A stretch of 64,000 nt of DNA from Sycobia sp. Sy_11 (GCA_018907035.1 JACCIC010000002.1:4486501-4550500); one strand, 5' to 3'; positions 1 through 12,704 are shown, numbered from the stretch's first letter. The notes: generated by a model from the sequence alone, not told the origin. Translations and numbers: made by a program.

Positions 1-1717
1 GTAACTGAGGAGAAGAGGCTTTTTTTTTTTTGTTTATTCCGATACTTTGATCTAGATACGAACCAGCATAGTTTATATCGACAAATTGCATTGAATTCAG
101 TACGTAATTGATAAAATCATAGGATCCTTTATCATGGTTCTCTCGATAGACAAGAGGTAAGTATAACTACAACGAACGAAAAACGTCGTTCGCTGTTGTT
201 GCGAACTTACTCGCTATCCACTTCAGTCGTTCATCTTGTTTGTAAAAAAACGAAAGGTGCTAATATTTTCGATTTACAGATTACTTTATTATTGATAAGC
301 TGGAGATGTGTTCGGAATTGGATAACTAGCAAGCTTATAAATGAAAGCGAGCAGGTAAAATATCATTGTGTATATAGTATATATAATTAATCTGCGGTCG
401 TTAATGGAACTTTTAAATTACATAATAGAAAAAAAGCATTTAAAATATGTTATAAGCGTTACATATAAAGAGTTAAAGCCCTACTTTTAATGTTGGCGTT
501 TTTACATCTATAAATGTTGTTCGGACATGGCCCTGCCTTTTTTTTTTAATTATATATTAGTACATGTTCTTGCCTATAATTTGACGGATTTGAAATAAAC
601 TGTGGATCGACAATGGATCGAATGTGCTCAAATTTGAGGATGTCACTGTTCAATGTATTAATTTTGGCATTAATGTGGACAAAGTTCATCAACAATTAAC
701 TAAAAATTCCCTCTCATCATACCATAAAAAATTTAACATAATCCTCAAATTTGAGCTTATCTGATCCATCAGTATAATTGGAATTCTACGGTCAGTGAAT
801 TGGGATATTGTACCCACTTCCCATTATAGCTTCAAGTCGTGTGGATTTAAATAGATCTAAGACCCCTACAACTGTTGATAATTGTGCCTATTTATTGTGA
901 AAATTATAAGTTTTATAGAAAAATTTCTAACGTATTTCAATTGATTTTTTGTTTAACGTATAATTTAAAGTTGGTGCAATAATGCACGTTGTGTGTGGGA
1001 TTGTCAGTGACCATTAAGGATTTTTCCGACTACTAGATTACGTTAATTTTGTCATTATTACTATATACTAATGGATTATTATATCTCACACTGTATAATC
1101 TAAGAGCGTTTAAAACATAAAAATAATTTTATTTTTATGTTTCTTAATTTATGTTTATTATATTAATTCACATGAGCATAAAATACATTGAAAATGAATT
1201 ATATGTCAACTATCCGTAAATTATAACAACTTTTGGATCTCATTTGTTCAGTTTAATTGATAGAGTTCCGGTATTATACTTTTCTTTGCACCGTTGACCT
1301 TAAATGAATTTTCTTTTTTAATCTTTAAAACGTTCTCAGCTATACCTTAAGCGATTAATGAAATAATCGTAAATTAGATTCCCATAAAATAATGTCAGAT
1401 TTGTATATAAATTAATCAGACATCACTCGCTTTGATAAAATTTAATATAAAGATAGGGCTAATTATATTCCTTTCTTTAATATTATAATAAATGTTTTAT
1501 TACTACATAATTAACTTATAAATCAATCCAGATACAAAAGCTACCAACAATAAACCCCGTACAATGCATTCTTGTGTTTAGTTAATTTTCCCTCCATGAT
1601 CTTTTTGCTTGTTTTTAATTTTAATTTTGCATTTTTGCCTCGAACGATATAACACGGGGATTCATAGGCGCGGTATAATACAGACACGTACACATACGTA
1701 TACACGCGCGCGCGCTC

Positions 1718-1743
1718 GTGTGTGTGTGTGTGTGTGTGTGTGT
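1718..1743. repeat. (TG)n microsatellite beside a CG run
   Basis: A pure TG dinucleotide run follows a short alternating CG run (about 1704-1715). Together they form about 40 bases of alternating purine-pyrimidine sequence, which favours Z-DNA. Confidence 0.9.
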
Positions 1744-1924
1744 ACCCAATTTCTCGAATAAATATTTATATTTATTTACAAGAACGCTTCTTCTAATTTA
1801 TTGACTATAATATTGCAGACTGCAGTTAATTAAAAAGCCAAACGAAAGCCATTGCTGCATGCAAATGCTTAGCACAAATTCCCGTCTCTCTTATTCCATT
1901 CATGATGTTCGTACGTTGAATACA

Positions 1925-1928
<4 letters not shown>

Positions 1929-1977
<49 letters not shown>
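1929..1977. repeat. (AT)n microsatellite
   Basis: Uninterrupted AT dinucleotide tract of about 49 bases, self-complementary on both strands. Confidence 0.95.
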
Positions 1978-1981
<4 letters not shown>

Positions 1982-2311
1982 CAATAATAGAATAGAATAG
2001 AATATATAGTGTCTAATTTTATGGCGAATATATACGTGAGCCGCGCGCGAATCCAGAGATCGGAACGAAATACAAAAAGAAAATAAATAGAAATAGAAAA
2101 AGCAACAGTAAATAACTGCTGCGCACATAAGCAGTAAATAACGCACGGCTACTGTGCAAATATACGACGACTCGCGAATCATTTCAAGGAGAATATCCTT
2201 ATCCCCTCTGGGGCCTCGTGCGACCCGCCCCTCCTCCACTCATAGAGCGCGCGCCCTCCGGCGAAACGGTCTCAGGCGAAAACGCCTGGAACGATTATTG
2301 CGTGCGTGCGT

Positions 2312-2313
<2 letters not shown>

Positions 2314-2352
<39 letters not shown>
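2314..2352. repeat. (AT)n microsatellite
   Basis: Uninterrupted AT tract inside a GC-richer patch. It is preceded by a short GTGC repeat (about 2300-2311). Confidence 0.95.
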
Positions 2353-2355
<3 letters not shown>

Positions 2356-3081
2356 CATGATGTGAAGAAGAACTGCGGGGACGCGCGTGTGCACCGAGCG
2401 AGGATCGGCGACGACGACGACGACGACGCCGCGCCCGGGCGTCTCGCGATATAATAACGGGCCCCCATTCCCCGTCTCGTCGGGTGCGCTCGAACCGTTA
2501 TTATGCCAGTGTGCAATTTACATACGAGTATATACTTATGTATTTGCATGTGTGTGTGTGTGTGTGTGTGTTTTCACACATGCAAGTAAACGCACGCGAG
2601 AGCGATCAATGATCTTTCAGGATGGGAGCTCGAGGCGAGGACCGTGTGGCTCACATTCCTCAATATATGTATATATATATATACATATAAAGATACGCCC
2701 CGAGTGCAGACAATATATTATTACATCGAAGCGAGCCCATTACTATAAGATATGGGATTTTCTTGGATTTTCTCCGGCATGCTAGTCGAGGTAACTCGAC
2801 TGGAGCTCGGGAGCTATTAGATGTTGCTTTCGATGGTCTGCTGAGCGTTTCTAATGAGAACGAAGAAAGATCTTTGGAACGGGTTAGAAAAAGACGTCGG
2901 TTGCCCCTCCGATGCCGATCTTAAAATATATAATCTGCTAGAAACCGTTTGAGTTAATGTAGGAAATTATTATTTTATGAAAAACACTTTTGCCGATGTC
3001 TTATATCCAGGGGCGCAACGATCAAGTGTGTCGGGGTTGTCACTACTCTATTATGTACATCCTTTCTATTTTTTGAATTAA

Positions 3082-3084
<3 letters not shown>

Positions 3085-3128
<44 letters not shown>

Positions 3129-3150
3129 CTTTATTTATTTATTTATTTAT
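3085..3150. repeat. (AT)n followed by (TTTA)n
   Basis: An AT tract runs to 3122 and is followed at 3131-3150 by a TTTA tetranucleotide repeat. Confidence 0.9.
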
Positions 3151-4526
3151 GGATTTTTGGTATTCAGTTGAGGTAATGTTATGAAAGAAAATTTTGAGGT
3201 AATTTTACGAAACGTTGGACAACATCAGTCAATCTTCAGTTTGGGTAAAGGTGGTGTGGACAGTCAGATAGCACTTTAATAATAATTAATTTTTCAGCTA
3301 ATGTATGTTTATTTCAGCTTAGTCTCCGGGAGTCACTTTAAACAAGGACAGTTATCTGACTATCATTATTATTTTCAATTAATTATATATCGATATGTAT
3401 TAGTATTGATATAAATATATACTGATATTAGTATGCATTAGTTTTAATTTATTTAATTGGACTGTAAGACCAATAAAAATATTTATTAATTTATCTAAAT
3501 ACAGTAGATATAAGCACAATTAAAGAATTTTATGAAAGACCATTTCGATGTGCTTGCATTATCCCAAATTGGACGTGTGTAGTGTTAAAAAGATCGAATC
3601 AATTTTTAAGCAAACTATAGGCATTGACAAATTCAACGTGCCCAACGTATTCCTATGATAGAGGACCTTGATTGAGTATATTAAAAATTATATAATATAA
3701 CTATGCATCTGGCTTGTTTATGAAATTAATAGCAGGCAATAAAATTTTTGACTTGCTTGTGTTCATAAATATTTTTCCTCGTTTTTGCAAGGCCAATAAG
3801 AAACTGTGCGTGAAAGTGGGTAAAGTAAAAGAATTAACAATAAGGATAACTGGAACTAAAGGCTAACGATGCCTAATGTTTCATTCAAATATTTCATTTG
3901 AAAATTATTTCCCATGTTCCAATACGGTTCATTCGCAAAATTTTCTGATTTGATTATCCTTCCATCCAGTATTGTGAAGAGCAATATTTTGACATGTCGG
4001 ACGCATTTATACAATTCGGCAACAAGAACGCATGGCGTAATCTAAAAAAGTCTTGAAAAATATGCTTTTATCTGTATTGATGGCCGATACAGCTATCTCG
4101 AATACAGCTTCAATTATTCGAAAATAATTGGAGCCCGGATCTATGAAACAAGCTGTCATTGAAGTGAGCCTATTCGTATATCGAAGGTACAGTATAAAAA
4201 AAAACTTCTTCTTTACTTTACAGGTAATTTATAGTCAAGCGACATTCCGTGGACCGCTTGTCAAAATCTATTATTAACTAATTCCAACCGAATCTGAATA
4301 ATTAATTGTCAATTGACTATGAACAAACGATATTGTCTTTTTATCAATGACCACTTTTTCGTCAACTTTGTACTATATAAAAACTGCATACTTAGTGTTA
4401 GTGATGTGTTGAAACTTCGGAATGATATATTGTAAGTCCGCTTCTGAACCGAGACTTTTTTTTCAAAGTAATATTGACAGTATCGATGCCGTGAAATTGA
4501 TTGATAAGAATACTATAGCGTATTTA

Positions 4527-5434
4527 TCATGGGGCGGTGAAACGAACACATTGTAACAGCGACGCGAGCGATCGATTTACTTCGCGTTTATCATTTTTCA
4601 TGCCAGCACTCACGCGCAACAATAACAAGGGATACGGCGGGATAGTCGATACTCGCGACGCGCAATCAATTATCAGTTCGATATCGAGATTTCGACGTCC
4701 TCTTCGCGTTCGCGAAACAATCGCAAATTCGAAAGCGTACCGAGCGCCAGCATTCACGGAAATCTGACCGGACCATTGCATCTGATGATTGATAGATCGC
4801 GCAGATAGCTCCCCCCCCCACCCCCAAGATCTTAGCACAATTGATACGTAAACAGTCGAATAATCGTGGGATAAACTTGTTGAATAGTAAAGAAAACGAT
4901 CGTATTTACTTTCATCGAAGCTAGGGGCCACTGACCTTATACCGTGACGAACGATTGGCAAACTCGTGCGCATATTGGCCTTTGCGCAACGAGCGTGATG
5001 AGCTGGGCCGTCGATCCTACCTCAAGAGACGCAAAGGTCGCGAATCGCCGAAAGATAATTGCCCCGTCCGTACGTGGGGTCGTTTGTGGTATCGCTCGAT
5101 GACCGACTACGCGCCCATCGAGTTACGCGAGATTGACCCAAACTGGCTTTGTACCGGCTAAGGTGCCGCGAATTTCGCCGGAGTATCGGTCAGTGCCGAT
5201 CTGTAGCTGACGTTCCGCGTTACAAATACACGCTTGTTCGAAGCGGAAAAGGGCAAATTTTACTGGAAATTTTACCTGTCTGGTTACTTAAACACTAAGC
5301 AGCGTAAATTGCTGAGACGCCTGCAAGCTCGAACCTGTGATGTTGCCACTTCAGCGTCCGATGTTATGCACGATTGCCTTGACCATGCGCGAATTTGGCA
5401 AAGAAACCGCGTGCACGAGTACACCGCCCAATGA
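4527..5434. other. GC-richer patch with unrecognised open frames
   Basis: This patch has long open frames on both strands. Minus 4527-4973 is open for 148 codons from an ATG. Plus about 4925-5161 and 5207-5434 are open but lack an in-frame ATG at their 5' ends. The two plus frames are rich in Arg, Trp and Tyr and do not look like simple sequence. Each is preceded by a TAG that could be a 3' splice acceptor (4922-4924 and 5204-5206). I recognise no family. The openness may only reflect CpG-rich composition, which reduces stop codons. A short C-tract (4811-4825) is G-rich on the minus strand. It could be a degraded gene, exons of an unknown gene, or a regulatory island. Confidence 0.25.
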
Positions 5435-6480
5435 ATGAAGGTTAACATGAGTATACAGATAATATAATGTTGGGGAAAAAACTGGTATTTTGATTAAAAA
5501 CTAGGTGTTCTTACTTAAAATATTTATTAAAAGGTTGTACGATATTTTACGATGTTGTAGTACATTAAAGAAAACAACAGGTAATAATTGTTTTCATTAC
5601 ATTTTTAATTCAGCACATAATGTAATAAAACAAAATAAAATAAAAATAATTTATTCAATAGATTTGTTTATCTTGAGAGTATATGTATTTTGTTGGAAAT
5701 ACATATACATACGTATTGTATTAGCAGTAAATTACTGTTTTTTTATCACATTTAATTTTTTTTATTTTTGCCCACTCCTTATGATTGTCCGCCAGTTTAA
5801 TATTATAAAACAAAACAAATGTTGGAATTTTATCAGCTTAAGGTTCAGGAATAGAATGAAAACTTAAATTAGGATAAACCGATTAATAAATATATGATCT
5901 TACAGTCCAATTAAAGAAATTAAAATTAACAGCAATCTCCCCTAGTAATAACATCGAGCAATACCCTGTTGTAAAAAAACATTTACGATGCATCTTTTCT
6001 ATTCTACACTCTTCTATAACACTTTTCATGCTTTTTATTTATTTATGTATTTATCTTTTGAAAAATTATTAAAGAACTCCGAAACTTTCCGAATATACGC
6101 AATAGACATTCGCGTACTTATTGCATACCCATTCCTACCATATTTTTTAGTTCTGCTCTCGGCCACTAGTTATTATATTTCAACTGACAATATGGCGGCC
6201 ATATTTGACAGTTTTGCTGTCTGTCGCGGGTATCGCATGCTATATTGAAATTGCCTGTGAAAACAATACTCTGTCGAAAATTTCGCCGCGAACTGTTTAC
6301 GTAGGTTTTGAGTATATTGAGAATAGCTAAGGTAGAAATGAACGCCCTGTGTTTATTATATTATTCATTCGTATATGTGAGCATATAAGTGTAGATCAGT
6401 TGAGATTATACGGGGCGCCATTTACTGCAAGAGTAAGGGTAAAAAATCACAAGTTCAAGATTTTTTTGTGATTTACTATG

Positions 6481-6535
<55 letters not shown>

Positions 6536-7670
6536 CCATTTAATTTTCAGTTGATGTGTTAATGTGAATTACGTGAAGTTTTTTAATTTGATGTTTATTT
6601 TCTTGGGTTTCTACTAAAATGTCTTAATTAATACAAATTCTTTCAATTATTACTGTAATAGATATAATTATTTAAAATAATTGCAATGAGTTGAAATAAT
6701 TTTATTACACGTGATTTGATATTAATTCGAAAATGGTCATTTTTGGACGTCTCTTTTTTGATCTCTAATTAGATATACATACGTACATTCATGCATACAT
6801 ACATGTATATATACATACATACATTTTTTCTTTGCAAATATATAGTGCTATAAAATTCAGGACATATTGCTAGTATTCACATATGTACAAATAAGAATTC
6901 TACAAGTTTTCTTAGCTACATTTGCATTGAAAATTGCGCAGTAAAATTAAATACGCCGCTTATTTAATCTTCTCTCTCTCTTTTTTTTAGAAATTTTCAC
7001 AAAGACACACCTTAAAGCTTAGAAATGAGAATCAAATTCACAGTTAAAAGCTTAAGGTCAGTTGTGCGCATCGTCTTTATTCCACAATGGAGCAGTGGCA
7101 GTTACTGTTGGTCTTTAAAACTAATAGGACGATGCACGCGAAGTTAGTTGCAAAAGAAACTGAGAAACTATCATTTCAGTACTAGTAATGGAGATGTTAT
7201 TCTTAATTCTTTTTACTGCCTTGGAAAAAGAAGAATTTATTTTTTTTATATACATATTTTTTATACGCAGTTATTGCGCAACTGCTCGACCGATCGGTAT
7301 AAATTTTTTTTTTCTCACGGACTGAAATAGTCCGCAATGGCGATCTGATTTCGATTTTGTACACGAATATGCGATCAATAATTTCTGTTTTTTTTTTTTT
7401 GTAATTTTTTTTATTTCGATAATTGTAGATAATTATATACGATAATTTTAATGATTTTTATCTTAAAAAATTTGATGCTTATATACTGTGGAATCGTTTA
7501 CGAGGTTATTTTCGATGTCGGCGTCGGAGGAAAATTAACACGATGTGTGTATAGGATTTTGATCAATAATATACGGTTTTGATAATATTTAATTAACTGA
7601 AATCCCGTCAATTCAGGCAAATATTTTCCTTGACAATCTTTTTTTCTTGTTACGAATGGCATGCAATATT
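5435..7670. other. Gene-free AT-rich interval
   Basis: I see only short, composition-driven frames here. It contains an AT microsatellite at 6486-6533 and a near-palindrome centred on a GGCGGCC core at about 6181-6215. Several TACA/CATA-rich runs occur near 6770-6830. Confidence 0.55.
6486..6533. repeat. (AT)n microsatellite
   Basis: Uninterrupted AT tract of about 48 bases. Confidence 0.95.
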
Positions 7671-7997
7671 ATTCGATAGCGCGACTCGCGTACTGCCGCT
7701 AGATGGAGATGGGAACAGAAGCGTTCTCGTACATAAAAAATTGACGAGTGGAAGGACATAGAAAAATTAAACTCGACATTTACAGAAATTTCCTATCTAC
7801 GATAATGATAGTGTGCATCGTTAAAATAAATAATAGATTATGTTCCGGTTGGTTATTTGATATAATAGGCTGGTTTACTGTTTATCATCCTCGTGGCTAG
7901 ACGTACGGGAGCGGGGAAGGGGGAATTGAATGAAAAGATACTCCGAGTCACCCAGGGTGAAGGACAAAGAAGAGGCGGTTTTACCCCACGAAAGAAT

Positions 7998-8052
<55 letters not shown>

Positions 8053-9720
8053 TACGCGTCACGTTTGATTAGCCCCCAATTATTTAAAAATGCATCACGA
8101 ATCTCAATTATACGAGTTGAATATACAAATTCCTAACTATGACGGACTGACATTAATTGGAAATCTACTTTGGCAAGGCCATTTCGCGCGTCTTCTTTAG
8201 TCACTATTATATCCGATGTATTTGAGAAGGAATTTTTCGGAAATTCTCAAAAAAAAAAAGAAAAAAAAATTCAAAAAGAAAAAAATCACAGGGATCCCGA
8301 CGAAATTTGAAATCCGCGCAGAAACGGGTCTCGCGCTAATTGGCTTCGGTCGTATCGTATATTTGGGCAACGAGGTAATATGCCACGTACGTCTTCCACA
8401 TTATTGCCGTCGAGCGAGTCTGCGACGCACGAAAGTCGCACATTTATTCGCATTCTGGCGCATCTTGAAAGGGGGAGAGGGGGATAAAATCCGAAATACG
8501 TCTGCGCGGTTTATGCGAGGCTTTATAATTATTGTAAATTTTCAGGCGAGTGCCGTTCTCAATATTACTTAGACAATTCAGGAGGGTACAGCCGTGTGAC
8601 AGACGATATCGCGTGATATTGCACGGAAGGGGAGCGAGGATTCCCAAAAAAAGTTGCGTATTCTTTCCTTTACTGTATCACTGGAAGTATTCAAATGTTT
8701 ATACTCGTACATACCAAATCAAAAATTACACTGAGAAAAATTGCTTTTACAGAACCTTTTTACAATGCCATCCAGTCGTTTATGAGAGCCCTATGCATAC
8801 TAAAATTATGGATAAACATCAAAACCAATGCCATTGGCATTCTATCGGTTCTTAACAAATTCATTCGATAATTATTTTCAGGAAGAACTTATAATCCTTG
8901 CACCTATTGCAAATTATTCATAGTGCACTTCTGGCCAATGAATAATTTAGTGATGGGCACAGCGCGGTGAAACAATTCAGAATGACAGAAATCGACAAAA
9001 AAAAAGCAGATTGGAGAGCGGCAGCGTTGAATTAGATTTTTTTAATGTAGGGTTTGTCCAATCGCAACTTAATAACGTATATAAATATCTGGAGTAGATA
9101 AAGTTTACGTACGCTGCATCTTCGATAATTTATAACTTGAGCGCTCAATAATAGTTATATATGTAACAATTGAATTTTCTCAATCTAAAGTTGCTTTCAC
9201 GTGGAATTGGGCGGGGAGGGGGTCAAAGCAGTGTAAAAAAGTGATAACCTAATTTACGTACGTAATCACAATTGGCCATACCATCAAAAAGAATCAATTT
9301 TTATCTTTTCTTAAGAATCGTCAAGTATTTGATTTTGTCCTTTCTTCAATTCTCTTGATGCATGTAACCGTAGCCACAATCCAAACAAGAGCTCGATCTT
9401 GGTCGTCTTCGATTGTTCCGTTACTGGCGATGTACACCGATATTGCAACGACGACAAAGTACTTTTAAAACGAGGCATTATATACGATAATATAGTGTAA
9501 TCACGGTATTATCGATCATTATATCATTATAGGCCTTATAACTTGGTCGAGTCTATCGTACAATGGCTCAATTCCTGTATTTCCAGGAGAACAAATATAC
9601 AAACGTGCGCGCGCAACACACACAAATATATCATGTGCAGCCGTGTGGAGCACGTACGGTTTAATGTCAAGTCTCATCCTCTTCTCATTTATTTTTCTAA
9701 TAAAATTCATCGGGGATTCT
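7671..9720. other. Mixed-composition interval without a gene
   Basis: GC content is moderate between about 7670 and 8650, then falls. The frame at 8216-8572 reads through an A-rich run giving poly-Lys, which suggests noncoding DNA. I saw no RNA gene and no transposon ends. Confidence 0.5.
8000..8046. repeat. (AT)n microsatellite
   Basis: Uninterrupted AT tract of about 47 bases. Confidence 0.95.
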
Positions 9721-9721
9721 C

Positions 9722-9724
<3 letters not shown>

Positions 9725-9777
<53 letters not shown>
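9725..9777. repeat. (AT)n microsatellite
   Basis: Uninterrupted AT tract of about 53 bases, at the left edge of a GC-rich island. Confidence 0.95.
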
Positions 9778-9779
<2 letters not shown>

Positions 9780-9958
9780 GTCGTGCCCTGCACGCGCGAT
9801 ACGCGAAATTATCGTCAATTGCAGTGCTTTCGCTCCCGGATACAACGGTCGCGTATATGATTATAGGCTTTTTCTCCCCCCCCCTCTCTCTGTCTCTCTC
9901 TTTCAGTCTTATTCACTGTCTACGTCAATGTTCGCGTTCTCTTCACAAAGTTTATACA

Positions 9959-9989
9959 TACACACACGCGCGCGCGCGCGCGCACACAC
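9959..9989. repeat. Alternating CA/CG tract
   Basis: A CA run, a CG run and a CA run form about 30 bases of strict purine-pyrimidine alternation, the classic sequence type for Z-DNA. Confidence 0.8.
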
Positions 9990-10710
9990 CCGCAGTTCCC
10001 TTTAAACGCAATTATCGTAAAGCAATTTAAACGGCGCGTCGGGCGCTGCGGGTTGAAAAAAAGCGCGTCTTCGCCCGTCCGCATTGGCCGGTCGTGCGCA
10101 TTGTCGGCAATCGATCCTTGTATACGTGTGCGCGTATACACAGGCACGCGCACGGCGCAGGCATAGCGAGCCCGCGATACTGGACTTTTCGATTGGCCGC
10201 AAATTACCGCAAAGTAATTTGCCATCCTTATAGAGGAGGAATCTCTCGCGCACTAGCCTATCTGCTACTGTTTTATATATTTTTTATTTTATTTATTTGT
10301 TTTTTTTTCTTTTTTTTTTTTTTAATGGCATTCCCCTCTTGGGTGAAGAACGGACGCGGGGAGGGCTGGCGGGGGGCAGGATTTCCGCTCGACTCGCGTT
10401 TCGCGCAACAACCTCCCCGATCCCCCCTCCCCTAGCCTTCTAAAAAAGTGCTTCTACATAATAAAAAAAAAAAAACAAAATAAAAAAAAAACAGATCGCA
10501 ATCGGGCTTTTTATCACTTTTCGCCTGTATGTGTATAATATAATATAGCGCACGCGCCGGACTTCATTGCAACTATATACACCGTAATAGTTTCGCAAAA
10601 GATTTACAGCGCCTGGCGCAACGCATTTGACATTGCCCCCGAAAGTAATATAAGCCTATTTCCAAACACGTATATATACGCAGCATTTAATACACACAGG
10701 CACACATACT

Positions 10711-10740
10711 CAAGCGATATATATATATATATATCGCTTG
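10711..10740. repeat. Perfect 30-bp palindrome
   Basis: The left half, CAAGCGATATATATA, is exactly reverse-complementary to the right half. It is an AT core capped by unique CAAGCG/CGCTTG arms, so the symmetry is not just the microsatellite. Confidence 0.9.
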
Positions 10741-10896
10741 CAAAAATCTGGAGGATAATCGGGCTGTCCATCGGGTTCTCGTTTCGAGCCACCTCCCTCC
10801 TCGAAATCCTTGCGCACCCGTCAGGATGCACTCGTTTCCGTTCCCCCTGACATCTTTTTTTTCTCTTCCTTTTCTACTTCTTGTTCTTCTTCTGAT

Positions 10897-10915
10897 CATT
10901 ATTATTATTATTATT

Positions 10916-10960
<45 letters not shown>
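10897..10960. repeat. (ATT)n/(AAT)n inverted trinucleotide repeat
   Basis: A run of ATT units meets a run of AAT units head to head, so the tract can fold on itself into a hairpin. Confidence 0.85.
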
Positions 10961-10961
<1 letters not shown>

Positions 10962-11150
10962 CGCCCGCGTTGTACTCGTCTCTCCTATAAGAAATATAAT
11001 AGCCGGCACTCGGAGCAGATATTTCTTCCCTCCTTATAGGCGCCACTCGCGCACGGCCTCGGTCAACGGAATGGAACGTGTTGCTCAATAGCGCGCGCGA
11101 CGACCAACGGCGATGCGTCACTTAACGGCGCGACGTGCACTAAATGCACG

Positions 11151-11168
11151 TCTCTCTCTCTCTCTCTC
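11151..11168. repeat. Short (CT)n microsatellite
   Basis: Pure CT tract of 18 bases. Confidence 0.85.
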
Positions 11169-11309
11169 ACTCTCGCGGCGTCACCACTATAAGATCTGCG
11201 GGAGACGCTACTACCCCCTTCCCCTCCCCCCTCGACGCTTCACTATTTAACGGGGAGTTTTCGTAATTGCAATTCGCCTATTTTACTCCTCTTCCCCGCC
11301 CCGTCCTCT

Positions 11310-11311
<2 letters not shown>

Positions 11312-11347
<36 letters not shown>
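11312..11347. repeat. (CT)n microsatellite
   Basis: Pure CT tract of about 36 bases in a pyrimidine-rich context. Confidence 0.9.
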
Positions 11348-11350
<3 letters not shown>

Positions 11351-11793
11351 TCTTTCTTTCTCTTTTCGTCCTCCAAGCGCGCGGCGCACGGTTCGCTGGT
11401 ATGCGCGGCGTGTACATCTATAATTGCCCCCCTCCCTCCGTCGGATGATTATACATTACGAGCCCGAGCGAGCGCCGCGTCCTCCGAGTCGGCGATTAGG
11501 AGGGTAAAATTTTTGGCGCGACGATGGTATTATACCGCGGTCCTGTAATATAAAATTGCCCGAAAATCCGGCCGATTTTGGAAGGAGTCTCCACCGGGCG
11601 AGTTAACGAGCCCAGCTCGTAGACGGGGCAAAACAACGAAATTGCGCCGTTCTGCCTCGGGTAAAACAAAAAATCCTTCGATCGGGAAAAAAAAAAAACG
11701 AATGGAGTGGCAGTTTTTGTTCTTTACGGAGAGTCGCGCGAGCGCGAAGAACGAAGCTCCCTCTCGCCCGTAGATACGGAAGCGCGTTTTGGG

Positions 11794-12696
11794 CAGTGCT
11801 TCGGCATTACCAAGACCAAGACGAGATTACGTTAAAGATTGTCTTGGTGTCGGAAATGTACTGGTCATGAAAGTATTATCTTGGTCAGGTGTCGGTCTTG
11901 GTCTTGACGGGAAAGTATTGGTTTCGAGTTTTGAAAATTTTGGCCAATCGTTTCTTTAAACAATTTATAACATATGAATATTCGGAGGACCAAGAGCATA
12001 TTTGCATGAAAAATAGTTTGGCGTGCCAGGACAAATGTATTGGGATAAGAAATTTTTAAATTATTATATAACGAAGTAAATAAATTTTAAACTGTACAGA
12101 TATATCGGTTTTTAATATATTCATTCATTTCTTTAAAAAATACCGACTTAGAGGCCAAAAATTAATATAACGCGACTGGATTTTGGCTTTTATCCTTATA
12201 AGGTACAAACCATTGATTTTAAAGGTTGATGTCGAGAAATGAAAAATCTGATGAAATAACAAGAAATAGTAATATTTTTCATTTACAACACGGCTACCAA
12301 TAATGTATACCGATAATATATAAAGAATTTTTTTTAATATATTTATGTAATGATTATAATGCTATTGTAATATTTTCATTTTGCGTTTTATTATCACTTA
12401 AATTTTCAGCAATTGGAGAAAGATAAAATTATTATTGGAGCAATTATTCAGTGGCTGGTATACGTATATGAATAATTTCACATATATTATCTATAATAAT
12501 CTTGAGTGTTCAAATAGCATATCAAGTTTCTAATGCATTACACAGTTCAAAGAATACTGTATAACCAATACCAAGATTATTACAAGACTTGATTAGAAAT
12601 TCTTGTCAAGATCTATATTCGAATGTCGCAGATCTTGTCTTGGTATTGGTTTTGAATTCCGATTCGAGACCGAAAAAATATCACGGTGAAGCCCTA
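11794..12696. mobile_element. hAT-like miniature element (MITE)
   Basis: The left end begins CAGTGCTTC. The right end, read from the other strand, begins TAGGGCTTC, matching at 7 of 9 positions and the usual form of a hAT terminal repeat. Just inside each end lies a related motif, ATTACCAAGACCAAGACGAG on the left and ATACCAAGACAAGATC on the right, in inverted orientation. The flanking 8 bp are GTTTTGGG (11786-11793) and GTTTTGTA (12697-12704). They match at 6 of 8 positions, as expected for an ageing hAT target duplication. The interior has no transposase-like frame, so this is a non-autonomous copy of about 0.9 kb. Variants of a TTGGTCTTGG-type motif recur near both ends. Confidence 0.55.
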
Positions 12697-12704
12697 GTTT
12701 TGTA

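Larger units (their letters stand above)
1..4519. other. Gene-free AT-rich interval
   Basis: No reading frame here resembles a protein. The open frames are short, or read through (TA)n and (TG)n tracts and give Tyr-Ile or Val-Cys repeats. A GC-richer patch with many CpG lies at about 2030-2620 between two AT microsatellites. The rest is AT-rich sequence with no terminal repeats, splice-site series or RNA gene that I can recognise. Confidence 0.6.
9780..11790. other. GC-rich, CpG-rich island without a gene
   Basis: About 2 kb of CpG-rich sequence with many short simple repeats: CT, CA/CG, poly-T, AAT and AT tracts. Open frames on both strands are low-complexity (poly-Leu, Ser-Leu, Arg-rich) and no conserved domain is visible. 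The contrast with the flanking AT-rich DNA fits a regulatory region or conserved noncoding sequence of a distant gene, but this is inference. Confidence 0.4.

Noticed and set aside
1826..2785. Several overlapping open frames with Tyr-Ile or Val-Cys runs
   Set aside because: They are produced by (TA)n and (TG)n microsatellites. The same artefact appears at about 9.6, 16.4, 17.1, 18.0, 54.3, 62.9 and 63.4 kb.
4811..4825. G-quadruplex on the minus strand
   Set aside because: It is essentially two long G-runs rather than four separated runs, so a stable intramolecular quadruplex is uncertain.
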